This document shows, one piece after another, positions 1 to 8,118 of a stretch of DNA of 64,000 nt. The translations under genes were made by a program, and so were the position numbers. Below the pieces are notes generated by a model. It was not told where the DNA came from, did not search any database, and was given only the letters and a program-made list of their open reading frames with translations. Source of the DNA: a virus; the IMG/VR virus record IMGVR_UViG_3300008261_000001, positions 186,001 through 250,000 of that record; one strand, 5' to 3'. Numbering within the stretch: position 1 is the first letter of the stretch; each line of letters begins with the position of its first letter.

Positions 1-113
1 ATGGGTGAGAGGAGGGGCATGACGAATATCGTCCCGACAGCTTTTACGCTGTGGTATCCGCCTAAGAAAAATCCAAAGAGCAAGATGGCTAGTTGTTGTT
101 CTTCGTGTGTCAT
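1..113 (-). CDS. Small hydrophobic protein, 3' end beyond window
   Basis: An open frame starts at an ATG at 113-111 and runs leftwards off the window with no stop, giving 37 codons. An ideal Shine-Dalgarno (AGAAGGAG) sits 7 bases upstream. The visible peptide begins MTHEEQQLAILLFGFFLGGY and has a hydrophobic stretch, so it may be a small membrane protein. No family is recognised. Confidence 0.6.
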   Translation of the reverse strand, partial: MTHEEQQLAILLFGFFLGGYHSVKAVGTIFVMPLLSP

Positions 114-194
114 TTTATCTCCTTCTGTTGCCCACCTTATATGGTGGCTTCGAGGTTGACAATAACTTTCTTTATAGGAAAGTTGTGTAAACGA

Positions 195-203
195 TGGTAT
201 AAT
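195..203 (+). promoter_or_regulatory. Extended -10 promoter of tRNA-Val
   Basis: TGGTATAAT lies 17 bases before the tRNA. It is flanked by the inverted repeat CGATGG/CCATCG (192-210). The TTGACA at 156-161 is too far upstream to be its -35. The same TGGTATA box precedes the other tRNA units in the window. Confidence 0.6.
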
Positions 204-220
204 CCCATCGATGGTTCTAT

Positions 221-293
221 GCGACTATAGCTCAGTTGGTAGAGCATCGGTCTTACACACCGAATGTCACAGGTTCAAGCCCTGTTGGTCGCA
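221..293 (+). tRNA. tRNA-Val (UAC)
   Basis: All four arms fold: acceptor GCGACTA/TGGTCGC, D stem GCTC/GAGC, anticodon stem TCGGT/ACCGA with loop CTTACAC (anticodon TAC), T stem ACAGG/CCTGT with loop TTCAAGC. The discriminator is A and CCA is not encoded. Confidence 0.93.
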
Positions 294-299
294 GTCTGA

Positions 300-408
300 T
301 ACCCACAATCCCGTGGGTACAGAGCATACCCGCCTGGGTTGTGCGTGTTGTGGTGGGGGGTGGTGGGTTTGGTCGTACCTCGTGTTCGGTCAGACCCATC
401 ACCCCCCA
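300..408. terminator. Two hairpins between tRNA-Val and the next gene
   Basis: A 7-bp hairpin (TACCCAC/GTGGGTA, 300-319) follows the tRNA. A long inverted repeat (354-371 pairing with 391-408, 18 pairs including two G-T) spans the stop codon of the convergent minus-strand gene. Neither has a T-run, so they could end or protect transcripts from both sides rather than act as classical intrinsic terminators. Confidence 0.45.
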
Positions 409-734
409 TGTCCTTTTATAAGTTTATTAAGCTCTTCTATTAAGACTGAGATAAGGCTGAAGTGTAGTTGAATCGTTTCTCCTCTGATTGTAATCACAGC
501 CCTTTGGGTAGCGTGGTACAAACAGATACAATACTGCCCCTCTGCCATAACTTCCACATCGAAGTTGTTAAAGGACTTTTCACTTCGTTTTAAGCCTCTG
601 TTAAGAAAACCTTCGATATTAGCAAGTTCTCTAGGCGAAACCTTAACCTGTAGGGTCTCTGGGCTTACGCATCCGTGGTCATCAAGGTAAGCGACTTGGA
701 GGTACTCATTCTCTGTGATTCGACAAATAATCAC
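399..734 (-). CDS. Hypothetical protein, 111 aa
   Basis: It starts at GTG (734) five bases after an AAAGGGG Shine-Dalgarno. The protein is soluble and mixed alpha/beta, with no recognised motif. It lies alone between tRNA-Val and tRNA-Asn, and its 3' end lies in a long inverted repeat. A 13-codon open frame (772-731) overlaps its start codon but has no ribosome site of its own. Confidence 0.6.
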   Translation of the reverse strand: MIICRITENEYLQVAYLDDHGCVSPETLQVKVSPRELANIEGFLNRGLKRSEKSFNNFDVEVMAEGQYCICLYHATQRAVITIRGETIQLHFSLISVLIEELNKLIKGHGG

Positions 735-808
735 TTTAGCCCCTTTGTTCTGCTGTTATAACACCCTCTCATGTTTATAGATTCAGCAGTAGGGCTACGA
801 CAGCAAAA

Positions 809-881
809 CGCTCTCTCTAGGACTTGAACCTAGAACCTATCGGTTAACAGCCGATTGCTCTGACCATTGAGCTAAGAGAGC
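809..881 (-). tRNA. tRNA-Asn (GUU)
   Basis: On the minus strand: acceptor GCTCTCT/AGAGAGC, D stem GCTC/GAGC, anticodon stem ATCGG/CCGAT with loop CTGTTAA (anticodon GTT), T stem CTAGG/CCTAG. The discriminator is G. A TGGTATATA box (895-887) lies about 5 bases upstream, so the transcript may start almost at the mature 5' end. Confidence 0.93.
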
Positions 882-910
882 TTATTTATATACCAAGTAC
901 CCCTTAGCTT

Positions 911-1363
911 TTATTGGATACTTTTAAGCAGATTGGCTATTTCTTGTTGCTGATTGGATAAGTCGTATGTGGGAACACCAAATGCTTTTGCGGCTAGAAG
1001 GCACGCCCTAATATCTTCATCTTGTTCGTTGTCACAGAGGTAGATTAAGAAATCTCTACCCTCGACTAAAGCTACATGGCGTAGCCGATTGGATATTTCA
1101 ATGCCGATCATTTTCTCGATGCCCTCGTAGATATTACACCCCACATCGAGTACCGAGTCCTTAAATGGAAAGTGGTTTTCACCTTTGGGTAGGTTTACTT
1201 TATCTTCGTGGGCTGTGTTTATTATTTGCTCGGCAGACGAGTCACCCCGTGTCCAAAGGATGTACCCCTTATTGGATAAGTAGGCACCGATGCGTTCTAG
1301 GCGTTGGGACAGCTTACTTTCCAATAGGGTGTGTAAGTTGGAAACGAAGGCGTATGTTTTCAT
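911..1363 (-). CDS. SLOG/DprA-like Rossmann protein
   Basis: About 150 aa starting MKTYAFVSN. The layout matches SLOG-superfamily proteins: an N-terminal beta strand, a helix, GYILWTRGDSSAEQI (like the GGA-G-D-A loop), a strand around residues 100-106, and a final AFGVPTYDL. Phage proteins of this type may bind nucleotides or nucleic acid; the specific role is unknown. The start at 1363 is chosen because its ATG overlaps the stop of the upstream 47-codon gene (ATGA). An in-frame ATG at 1384 has no ribosome site. Confidence 0.45.
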   Translation of the reverse strand: MKTYAFVSNLHTLLESKLSQRLERIGAYLSNKGYILWTRGDSSAEQIINTAHEDKVNLPKGENHFPFKDSVLDVGCNIYEGIEKMIGIEISNRLRHVALVEGRDFLIYLCDNEQDEDIRACLLAAKAFGVPTYDLSNQQQEIANLLKSIQ

Positions 1364-1503
1364 GACAGTATGATTTCCACCCATATGCAGAAGCAGAGGG
1401 CCATCTCTTCACTGTAATAGCATTCCCACATGGAAGCTCCTTTTGTCAGCTTATAGATTTCTAGGTACTTGTATAGTACGCTGTTGGTTAGATCTTCGAG
1501 CAT
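1360..1503 (-). CDS. Small protein (47 aa) coupled to SLOG-like gene
   Basis: ATG at 1503 with AAGG nine bases upstream; the stop TGA at 1362-1360 overlaps the next ATG. The product begins MLEDLTNSVLYKYLEIYKL and is rich in aromatics and cysteine in its second half. The four-base overlap suggests translational coupling, and so a partner or regulator of the downstream protein. No family is recognised. Confidence 0.55.
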   Translation of the reverse strand: MLEDLTNSVLYKYLEIYKLTKGASMWECYYSEEMALCFCIWVEIILS

Positions 1504-1559
1504 AAGATACTGCCTTGTAGACACACAAGCGGTGGTTATAAAGAGGTTAGGGTTAGCTT

Positions 1560-1916
1560 ATGAAGACCATACACAGACAAGCGATGGTAGCAGCACTATC
1601 TAATGGGGGAAAGTACCATGTGGCTTGTGTTCTCTATAGACGAGGGAAGCCAGTTTATATAGGCATCAATACGGATAAGACACACCCACGATTTAGGCGT
1701 ATAGCGGCAGATGGTACAGAGGTGTGTACGCTTCATGCTGAGATGTCAGCGTTGAGGTTTAGCCAGCCTGGAGACTCGTTGGAGGTGATGAGGTTTTTAA
1801 AGGATGGGACAAGGACGATGGCACAACCCTGTGTTCATTGTATGAACCACATAAGGCGAAGTGGGCTGAGTCGCGTGAAGTACACGACATGGGATGGTAG
1901 TTGGGGGAGCCTATAA
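1560..1916 (+). CDS. Cytidine/deoxycytidylate deaminase-like protein
   Basis: 118 aa with the zinc signature of the cytidine deaminase-like fold: HAE at residues 59-61 (ligand H59 and catalytic E61) and PCVHC at 90-94 (ligands C91 and C94). Proteins of this fold deaminate cytosine-containing nucleotides; at this length it could be a small CDA-like or dCMP-deaminase-like enzyme or a base-modification enzyme. The gene stands alone on the plus strand and is followed by a hairpin. The ribosome site is weak (AGGTTAGGG). Confidence 0.7.
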   Translation: MKTIHRQAMVAALSNGGKYHVACVLYRRGKPVYIGINTDKTHPRFRRIAADGTEVCTLHAEMSALRFSQPGDSLEVMRFLKDGTRTMAQPCVHCMNHIRRSGLSRVKYTTWDGSWGSL

Positions 1917-1924
1917 AAATCGAA

Positions 1925-1954
1925 ACCCTAGTCTCCTATTCGGAGGACTAGGGT
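1925..1954. terminator. Hairpin between convergent genes
   Basis: ACCCTAGTC/GACTAGGGT (9 bp) continues as TCC/GGA with one bulge. It lies just after the deaminase stop and faces the histone-like gene on the other strand. T-rich sequence follows loosely on the plus strand (ACTTTTGTTATTA). Confidence 0.5.
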
Positions 1955-2010
1955 GTCCGACAGCACGACTTTTGTTATTAGGGGTCTAAAAGCGAGAGGT
2001 TGTTTAAGCC

Positions 2011-2205
2011 TTACTCGTTCTCAGTACGGGAGGAATCGAGGGAAGCCTTGCGAGCGTCCTTGATCTGATTAACTGCCTCAAGAAGAGCCTTGCGAACGCG
2101 AACGCCCGCCGCCTTGTTGCCTGCGTCAGACTTCTGTGCGTCCGCCTCAAGCTCAACAATAAGATTCTTAAGGGTAGCGATACGCTGTGACATATTAGCA
2201 CTCAT
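2011..2205 (-). CDS. Histone H1-like Hc1 protein
   Basis: 64 aa; the core LEADAQKSDAGNKAAGVRVRK closely matches the Hc1-type bacterial histone H1-like pattern (L-x-x-L-E-x-D-A-x-K-x-x-x-GNKAAG-x-RVRK). These small proteins bind and compact DNA. Here it may be a nucleoid-type protein packaged with, or acting on, the phage genome. GGAG lies 6 bases before the ATG. The C-terminus is shorter and less lysine-rich than in chlamydial Hc1. Confidence 0.7.
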   Translation of the reverse strand: MSANMSQRIATLKNLIVELEADAQKSDAGNKAAGVRVRKALLEAVNQIKDARKASLDSSRTENE

Positions 2206-2270
2206 AACGACTCCGTTGAGGGTCTTTGTGGTGAATGTGGTAGACCTCTCAGCTACCCTTATAATACTTG

Positions 2271-2612
2271 CTAGAACAAAGGCTCATGATTTTTTAATAA
2301 GTTCAGTACAGAATTTTTATCCTCCCCTAGTGCCATAACCTGTTCGTAAAGCACCCTGTCTTTCTTGAAGGCAAGAACCCTCATCTCCTCTATAGACGAG
2401 TAGTTCTTGGTTCTTAATAGGATAACTCCATCGTCTGTCATGTAGATGTCCTCGTCCCCCTTGATGAGCTTTTTGGTAAAAAGGATAATCCTTCCGTTCC
2501 TTTTTATCCAATCCTTAGCCTTTTGGATAGTTTCTTTGTCCTTCGAGTAGAGCCCTTTTAGGAGCGGAGGGGGTAATAGCCCTATGGGGGACACCATCCA
2601 CTCAATAGTCAT
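2271..2612 (-). CDS. Hypothetical protein, 113 aa
   Basis: The chosen start MTIEWMVSP (2612) overlaps the end of the upstream gene by 11 bases; a longer frame from 2681 would overlap by 80. The product has a basic middle (TKKLIKGDEDIYMTDDG) and no recognised domain. It is the last gene of a three-gene run that follows the DNA polymerase. Confidence 0.5.
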   Translation of the reverse strand: MTIEWMVSPIGLLPPPLLKGLYSKDKETIQKAKDWIKRNGRIILFTKKLIKGDEDIYMTDDGVILLRTKNYSSIEEMRVLAFKKDRVLYEQVMALGEDKNSVLNLLKNHEPLF

Positions 2613-2817
2613 AATAGTTTTTCCATTTAAATCTATCCATTTCGTTGGCGTTAACCCAGTCCACAAAACACAATCGGTCACCAGTTTTAATCTGTGAGGG
2701 GTCTACATAAACACAATTTTCCACATAAGGAAGTAGCTTCAGTTTAGGCTTTAACGCAGAGGGTACTACAACCTTGTAGCCCTCTCGGAACTTTTGAGTG
2801 ATTGTCAGTTCTATCAT
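2602..2817 (-). CDS. Hypothetical protein, 71 aa
   Basis: A small basic protein beginning MIELTITQKFREGYKVV, with a strong AGGAG site 7 bases upstream. It lies 12 bases after the 3' end of the preceding Cys-rich gene, probably in the polymerase operon. No family is recognised. Confidence 0.6.
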   Translation of the reverse strand: MIELTITQKFREGYKVVVPSALKPKLKLLPYVENCVYVDPSQIKTGDRLCFVDWVNANEMDRFKWKNYYDY

Positions 2818-2829
2818 ATTAGTTCTCCT

Positions 2830-3429
2830 TTACTTACCCATCTTAAATGTACCACCGACCTTAAGGGTCGGAGTAGGTGATGCCCACGGATCACTCGTAC
2901 TTACAGATTTGCCCACCCCTCCACCTATGTAGATTTCTTTAGGTGGAGGTGTATTGAAAGCCTTACTAGAACTCGAAGGTGCAGTCGTCTTAGGCTTACC
3001 TTCATCTATTGGATAAATGATGGGTGGGCTTGGTTCTGTTTTAGGTGGTGACTGAGGTGGATTTGGTGAGTCTATAAGCACCAGCTTGCTATCAGCACTT
3101 ATCCTATCAGCACTCAGCCCCATGAGTTCCTCTTTGCTTTTCCATTCAGAGCCCCACACCTCTATCCTATTTGGCTCTACGAATCCCTCAAAATTGGATA
3201 ACCCTTCCCACTGTGTACCTTGTGCATTAGGGACAATGTTGGGGTTCAGTATGAGTCTATCTACTTGTGTGGATATGCGTGATTCCCAGCTTGTAGATGC
3301 CCAACCTGCTCGACCACACTCTCTGTTTTTGCAGACCTTGCAGAAGATTTCTTGAACTTGTGTGTTGGTGATCTGAGGTTGTGCTTTTTTAGCGTCTTCG
3401 AAACACAGAGCGAACAAGTCTTTTTTCAT
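2830..3429 (-). CDS. Hypothetical protein with Cys cluster and Pro/Ser-rich tail
   Basis: About 199 aa. The N-terminal third holds a possible metal-binding cluster (CKVCKNRECGRAG). The C-terminal half is low-complexity and rich in Pro and Ser, ending in PTLKVGGTFKMGK. A GTG at 3441 would add four residues. It begins 39 bases after the polymerase stop, so co-expression with the polymerase is likely. The function is unknown; the Pro-rich region resembles the tail of the polymerase in composition. Confidence 0.55.
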   Translation of the reverse strand: MKKDLFALCFEDAKKAQPQITNTQVQEIFCKVCKNRECGRAGWASTSWESRISTQVDRLILNPNIVPNAQGTQWEGLSNFEGFVEPNRIEVWGSEWKSKEELMGLSADRISADSKLVLIDSPNPPQSPPKTEPSPPIIYPIDEGKPKTTAPSSSSKAFNTPPPKEIYIGGGVGKSVSTSDPWASPTPTLKVGGTFKMGK

Positions 3430-3467
3430 GGGGGGTATCACTCCAATCCCCCATGTGTAAGGGGGTG

Positions 3468-6104
3468 TTATTCTGTAAAGAGGGCGGTTATATCCCTTCC
3501 ACTATATTTAACCACAAAAGGCTTACCTGCTTGCTCTTTTATCCAATCAGCCACCATTTTGGCGGTGTGTTCAGATAAGTCTTTGACCTCATAGGTGGGC
3601 TTTGGTGGCTCTACAGGCTTAGGTGGAGGTGCAGGCTTGGGGTCTGGCTTCTTTCCACCGAAGATACGGATAAGATCCTCGCTTCCTTCCCCATTGAGTA
3701 CATCGCGTAGGTTGTCTTCGACCGTCCAATCTTTCCCTATCTCTACATCAACGGTGAGGGGTACATCCCAGTTCATGCGTTGGATAATCTTATTGCGAGT
3801 CATAAGCTCACAAAGCACAGGGACAGCTTCCGTTAACAAGTCCTTGTGTATCTCAAAGACGATTTCGTCGTGTACCGTAAGGATCATCTTAAAGCGGTCA
3901 AACCATCCATTCTTCTTGGCGGTTTTGTAGATGAGGCTCATGGCGAGCTTGGTTATATCCGCAGATGTACCTTGAACGGGTCCGTTCACAGCCTTGCGTT
4001 CGTCTTTAGAGCGGTTGCGGAAGTCTTTATCCTTTATGGAGGGCAAGGGCTGAACACGCCCCATAGCGGTCTTTACATATCCATTTTTCTTACCGAACTG
4101 ATGTTGGTGATCCCACCATGCGGTGAGTACATCGTAAGCCTTAGTGAAGAGCTTGTACTTTTCCTCGCCCTCTTCAGCCGTACAACCGATAGTGCGTTGA
4201 ACAGCTTTGCCCGTGCCACCATAGGATAGAGCGAAGTTGCACCCCTTTCCGTTTCCGCGTAGGGCTTTCCAATCTGGTCTGGACTTGGCAGACTCGCCAT
4301 AGAAGGCTACAGCGGTCACCGTGTGCAGATCACCGATCTTATCCGAGCCACAGACGCAGGTAGGAGGTGGTGCTTTACGGAAGCCCTGTTCGTCCATTTC
4401 TCTAGGGTACTGAGCCCCACACTCAGAACACTCGAAGAACGCCTTTATCCATTTAGGCTCACCCGATAGGTTGGTGACGAGGCGTAGCTCAACACCTGAA
4501 TAGTCTATCGCCACAAGATACCAATCTGGGTGCCTTACACCTATACACTTGCGTAGGTTAGAGATACACTCTGGCTTTGTTGGGTCGTATGTGGCGGGTA
4601 TGCCTTGAAATGGCACACGACACCCTCCGTCTTTGGTCTTTTTAGGGTCTGAAGTCGTCTTGCATGAGAAACGCCCTGTGTCAGCCGCGAACTGATCAAA
4701 CTTGGGCATGAGCGTTCCATCTTCAGCGACATCCTCAACAAAGGGAATAAGGTACTGACCGAGGGACTTTCCAAGCATACGGAAGCGTTTGACCTTTTCC
4801 ATAAATGGAAAAGTCTCGCTCGCCTTCTTAATGACCTCGTCTAGAACATCTGCCGATGTTGCGACTTGTCCAGATTTCTCTGTGGCGATGAGGTTGGGTA
4901 CGCCCAGCTCTCTGAATAATAAACCAAGCTGTTGAGGGCTCAACAAGTCGTACACAAGGGGGAAGTCCACATCTTCCATACCTCTACCCTCTTCCTCGCT
5001 GTACATCTCAATCTCTCCATCTTCATTTGTTTTAAAAGATGCAGTACTGAGCTTAGTGACGGATTTGGATAGTGACCCCTTAATGTCTGGGTACATACGA
5101 TCCGCTTCCTTGCGGGCTTCGTCTACACGGATTTTGTAGTTGTACCCATTTCCGACTTCCATGTGGTCAAAGCGATTAAGACCCTTTATGTCCCCCTTAA
5201 GAAGCCTAATGTAGTTTGGCATGATATCACGCCCTACGATTTCGCTCGCACCTGCATACACCTCTAAGAGAGAGTCAAACCACTCGCGTTGACCATCTTG
5301 ACAGAAGCGTAGGGCGGTCTTTTGATCCACATAGACACGATTACGATGAACCCACCGCACCGACACGAGAGTGGACTTCTCAAGAGCGTAGATGGTGTTG
5401 GTGTGGTATCCGCTGTTGGTGTACTGCTTATTGAGAACTTCAAATAAGCCGAGGGTACACATAGCGTCAGACGCTCCGTACCACTTACACGGCTCCCATG
5501 ATGGGTCTAGCTTGGAGAAGTTTTTATTCGGGCTGTCTGGCATGAGGTCATCAAGCTCAATCATCTCACGCTGTAGTAGCTCGTTGCTGAGATGCTTTAA
5601 GCCTCGTCCGCCTTTGGTGCGGGGGTCTAGCAGATACTTGAGAATATAGGTGTCGTGCCACTTACCACTATCCCAACGAGCTTCACCTAGTCCCTTATGA
5701 TATCCATTAAACTCAAGTACCTCTTGGTCGAATCCAGCGTTATGAAATATAGGCTGTGCTTCAACGGATAGGTCAAACAAACGCTCTAGAGCAGGTCCCA
5801 TGAGCCTCCACGGAACATTGTATTCAGAACCCTCTTGGTGAGCTATCGGAAAGTAATAGCCCCTGTTCTTTGTGGGGGCAAGGCACACGCCTACAACAGA
5901 CTCCCTTGTTCTGCCGTTGAACACCCTCAGATCAAGACCTGTTGTCTCAGTATCCAATCCATAGACTTTATCTGGTGCGTTGATACACTCGTTTATGGCT
6001 TGGTCTAGGTTTTCTCTAGTGCCGAGGATTAACTCACAGTCTTTCATCCACGACTTCTGCGTTATGTTCGGTCGCCTTAACGCCTCTAGCATATCCATTA
6101 ACAT
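3468..6104 (-). CDS. Family A DNA polymerase with 3'-5' exonuclease
   Basis: 878 aa replicative-type Pol I. The N-terminal DEDDy exonuclease looks active: DTETTGLD (D51, E53), HNAGFD, and YGASD. Polymerase motif A is DYSGVELRL (about residue 533), motif B KGCNFALSYG (about 625, with Phe rather than Tyr at the sugar-selecting position), motif C LTVHDEIVFE (about 745). There is no 5' nuclease domain. Two unusual parts: a CxxC...CxC pair (about 558 and 585) inserted after motif A, and a Pro-Lys-rich linker (about 815-835) leading to an extra C-terminal tail of about 50 residues. A GGGGG site lies 9 bases before the first ATG. Confidence 0.95.
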   Translation of the reverse strand: MLMDMLEALRRPNITQKSWMKDCELILGTRENLDQAINECINAPDKVYGLDTETTGLDLRVFNGRTRESVVGVCLAPTKNRGYYFPIAHQEGSEYNVPWRLMGPALERLFDLSVEAQPIFHNAGFDQEVLEFNGYHKGLGEARWDSGKWHDTYILKYLLDPRTKGGRGLKHLSNELLQREMIELDDLMPDSPNKNFSKLDPSWEPCKWYGASDAMCTLGLFEVLNKQYTNSGYHTNTIYALEKSTLVSVRWVHRNRVYVDQKTALRFCQDGQREWFDSLLEVYAGASEIVGRDIMPNYIRLLKGDIKGLNRFDHMEVGNGYNYKIRVDEARKEADRMYPDIKGSLSKSVTKLSTASFKTNEDGEIEMYSEEEGRGMEDVDFPLVYDLLSPQQLGLLFRELGVPNLIATEKSGQVATSADVLDEVIKKASETFPFMEKVKRFRMLGKSLGQYLIPFVEDVAEDGTLMPKFDQFAADTGRFSCKTTSDPKKTKDGGCRVPFQGIPATYDPTKPECISNLRKCIGVRHPDWYLVAIDYSGVELRLVTNLSGEPKWIKAFFECSECGAQYPREMDEQGFRKAPPPTCVCGSDKIGDLHTVTAVAFYGESAKSRPDWKALRGNGKGCNFALSYGGTGKAVQRTIGCTAEEGEEKYKLFTKAYDVLTAWWDHQHQFGKKNGYVKTAMGRVQPLPSIKDKDFRNRSKDERKAVNGPVQGTSADITKLAMSLIYKTAKKNGWFDRFKMILTVHDEIVFEIHKDLLTEAVPVLCELMTRNKIIQRMNWDVPLTVDVEIGKDWTVEDNLRDVLNGEGSEDLIRIFGGKKPDPKPAPPPKPVEPPKPTYEVKDLSEHTAKMVADWIKEQAGKPFVVKYSGRDITALFTE

Positions 6105-6216
6105 ATCGGTTGTCCCCCTTTCAGCAGGTATGTCCTCCGATGCCGAGTCCCTATATAAATAAACCTATAACGCCCTTGCCTCCCAACCCTCCTTGAAACA
6201 CCAAAAGGATGAGATA

Positions 6217-6729
6217 ATGGATAAAACCTCTGCTCAATACTGTCTACAACTTATCGACGAGGTGGAGAGCTACCTTCGTTCGAGTACCCCCTCAGAAGAC
6301 AACTCAGAGGAACTGAGCCATCTAACCGAGGACATAGAGGGAGAGATAAACCTTCATCACCCACACAATATCGGTTTAACCTATCTTGGGCTTGTTTACT
6401 ATCTCGCCTTGTTAAAGGGACACTCACCTTATTGGATAGACGACCCTCAGGGAGTGCTTACAACAGAGCCTATTGTGGAGATGCAGTTAATCAGCCTTAC
6501 AAGAGCCGAGTGGATTGTGAAAATCTTTCCATTTACTGGGAACCTTCACATCGAGTACTTACGGCAGAAGGACTTTGATGGGGTGGTTGTCACTTTTGAG
6601 AAAGACGGCAAGATTGGAAACTTTAAGATTCCCACATATGGACTCGTAGTGGACTTCTACCCCACAGGTCTTAACACCTTTATTTTGGATGTTCCGTCAG
6701 TTCCAACCGCCACCAAAGGGGTTTCTTGA
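6217..6729 (+). CDS. Hypothetical protein, 170 aa
   Basis: The start MDKTSAQYC is chosen because AAAGGATGAG sits 6-7 bases upstream; an earlier ATG at 6193 has no site. It is divergent from the polymerase and shares a promoter region with it. Its 3' end overlaps the convergent gene by 33 bases. It is a soluble protein with no recognised motif. Confidence 0.6.
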   Translation: MDKTSAQYCLQLIDEVESYLRSSTPSEDNSEELSHLTEDIEGEINLHHPHNIGLTYLGLVYYLALLKGHSPYWIDDPQGVLTTEPIVEMQLISLTRAEWIVKIFPFTGNLHIEYLRQKDFDGVVVTFEKDGKIGNFKIPTYGLVVDFYPTGLNTFILDVPSVPTATKGVS

Positions 6730-6969
6730 GCCGTAGGGGATCCTAGAGCTTGAGGGGGTAGATCTCCCTTGTACGAAATCAATACCCACGCCCTTTTTAA
6801 TGGTAAAGGTTACGCTAGGGAACTCTCGCTTTAGGCGAGATAAGTATCTCTCTCCCGTGCCTTCATAAAAGATGATTGTTCCGTCATATCTTGAGCCCTC
6901 CATAACGGAGTAAGACTCCTCAATAATGCCTTCGTCTAAGAAATCTTGTATTTGTTCTGCTAGGCTCAT
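6697..6969 (-). CDS. Hypothetical protein, 90 aa
   Basis: A short acidic N-terminus (MSLAEQIQDFLDEG) is followed by a beta-rich middle and a Gly/Arg/Ser tail ending NPFGGGWN. CAAGG lies upstream of the ATG. Its last 11 codons overlap the convergent plus-strand gene, so one of the two tails is under double coding constraint. Confidence 0.55.
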   Translation of the reverse strand: MSLAEQIQDFLDEGIIEESYSVMEGSRYDGTIIFYEGTGERYLSRLKREFPSVTFTIKKGVGIDFVQGRSTPSSSRIPYGSRNPFGGGWN

Positions 6970-7017
6970 CTGATTCTGTACCTTGTGTTAGGTTGGGTTG
7001 TGGTGGTGGCTGACAAT

Positions 7018-8073
7018 TTACCACACTTGAAAAGAAAGACCTATTAACCAACTATTAGATTTATCCATACCAACTGCCCAACCGAGGTGGGGTGCTACAT
7101 TAAGGTGTTTCCCTAATACATAGGGGTGATAGGACAAAACACCTGCGAGCAGTAGACCCTTAGATGTCACAACCACTTGAGACCCCAATCTGTACTCTCC
7201 ATTGGATAGATTTAATAAGCTCGCACCGATAGAGAAGCCATACATCTGTTGTGTGTAGCTTGCACCCGCTAACAAGCTGGGTTCAAACAGCCTTAGACTT
7301 GTCTTGATGCTTGAGGGGGTGACTTTTGGGACATAGAAAAACCGAGAGTCGAGGTTTGGGTTGCCCTTTACGAGCTTATCTTCAGCTATAGTGACAAACT
7401 CCCCTTTGGCGTTCGTGTACCCCGCCATGATGTGTAGCCCTTGATTTCTAACAGCTCCTGCACCGAGGTTGGATTGGTCTTCAGCGTAATCAATAATAAC
7501 CGCTTTGAACTCTAGGCTGAGGTCGAGGTTGTATTCACCGCTCCATATGTTATCCGATGTGAAAGAAGCTAGGGGCTTTCCATAAGGCGTAGCCCAAGAG
7601 AACTCTAGGGGGTCGCATAGGTCAGGGTAAGCCACACAGCGAGAAGCGTCTTCTTTGGTCACACCTTTCCAAGAGGTAGGTGGGGGTGTTGTTTGACCAC
7701 TACCCACCCTTGCTTGTCCTTTGAGGCGGGTTTCCATAGAACTGATGCGAACGGATATCGAGTCTATCCTAGCACCTGTTTCTTGCTGAAACCGCTCTAT
7801 GCTCTCTCTTGTGTCTTTGCCTAGACCCCCGAGTATAGCTTCTACCCTATTGGATAGTTCTCGTTCTGTAAGCATGGATGATTGGACGGCATTTATTTCA
7901 TCCCTGGCTTGTGAGATGAGTCGAGCCGTTTCGGATAACTCGCCTTTGATTTGTCTTTGGATAGTTTCCGATAGGGTGTTTAGCTTATGGGCTTGATAGG
8001 CGTTTGCACCTACGCTTAGTAGGATAACCCCCACTAACCCATAGACTGCATACATAAAGAGCTTTGGGTTCAT
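7018..8073 (-). CDS. Membrane-anchored coiled-coil protein with barrel-like C-terminus
   Basis: 351 aa from MNPKLFMYAVYG. One N-terminal membrane segment (about residues 4-24) is followed by a long coiled coil (to about 120), a Pro-rich linker, and a beta-rich domain of about 220 residues. The C-terminus (SWLIGLSFQVW) has alternating hydrophobics ending in an aromatic, as in outer-membrane strands. This suggests a protein that spans the periplasm or acts in lysis or the virion, but no family is recognised. The ribosome site lies in a hairpin. Confidence 0.6.
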   Translation of the reverse strand: MNPKLFMYAVYGLVGVILLSVGANAYQAHKLNTLSETIQRQIKGELSETARLISQARDEINAVQSSMLTERELSNRVEAILGGLGKDTRESIERFQQETGARIDSISVRISSMETRLKGQARVGSGQTTPPPTSWKGVTKEDASRCVAYPDLCDPLEFSWATPYGKPLASFTSDNIWSGEYNLDLSLEFKAVIIDYAEDQSNLGAGAVRNQGLHIMAGYTNAKGEFVTIAEDKLVKGNPNLDSRFFYVPKVTPSSIKTSLRLFEPSLLAGASYTQQMYGFSIGASLLNLSNGEYRLGSQVVVTSKGLLLAGVLSYHPYVLGKHLNVAPHLGWAVGMDKSNSWLIGLSFQVW

Positions 8074-8078
8074 CTTGT

Positions 8079-8105
8079 GTGTCTCCCTCTCACTAAGAGG
8101 AGACA
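8079..8105 (-). promoter_or_regulatory. 5' leader hairpin sequestering ribosome site
   Basis: GTGTCTCC/GGAGACAC (8 bp) flanks a loop with inner pairing. On the minus strand the 3' arm carries GGGAGA, the Shine-Dalgarno of the gene starting at 8073. A TTTATAG box (8114-8108) lies just upstream of the hairpin. Confidence 0.5.
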
Positions 8106-8118
8106 CTACTATAAACGC

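Noticed and set aside
156-161. TTGACA as the -35 box of the tRNA-Val promoter
   Set aside because: The gap to TATAAT is 36 bases, twice the usual spacing.
211-471. Plus-strand open frames overlapping tRNA-Val
   Set aside because: They cover the tRNA and the antisense of the neighbouring gene and have no ribosome site.
731-772. 13-codon frame overlapping the GTG start of the gene at 734
   Set aside because: It has no Shine-Dalgarno of its own and is too short to separate from chance, although the overlap would suit a leader peptide.
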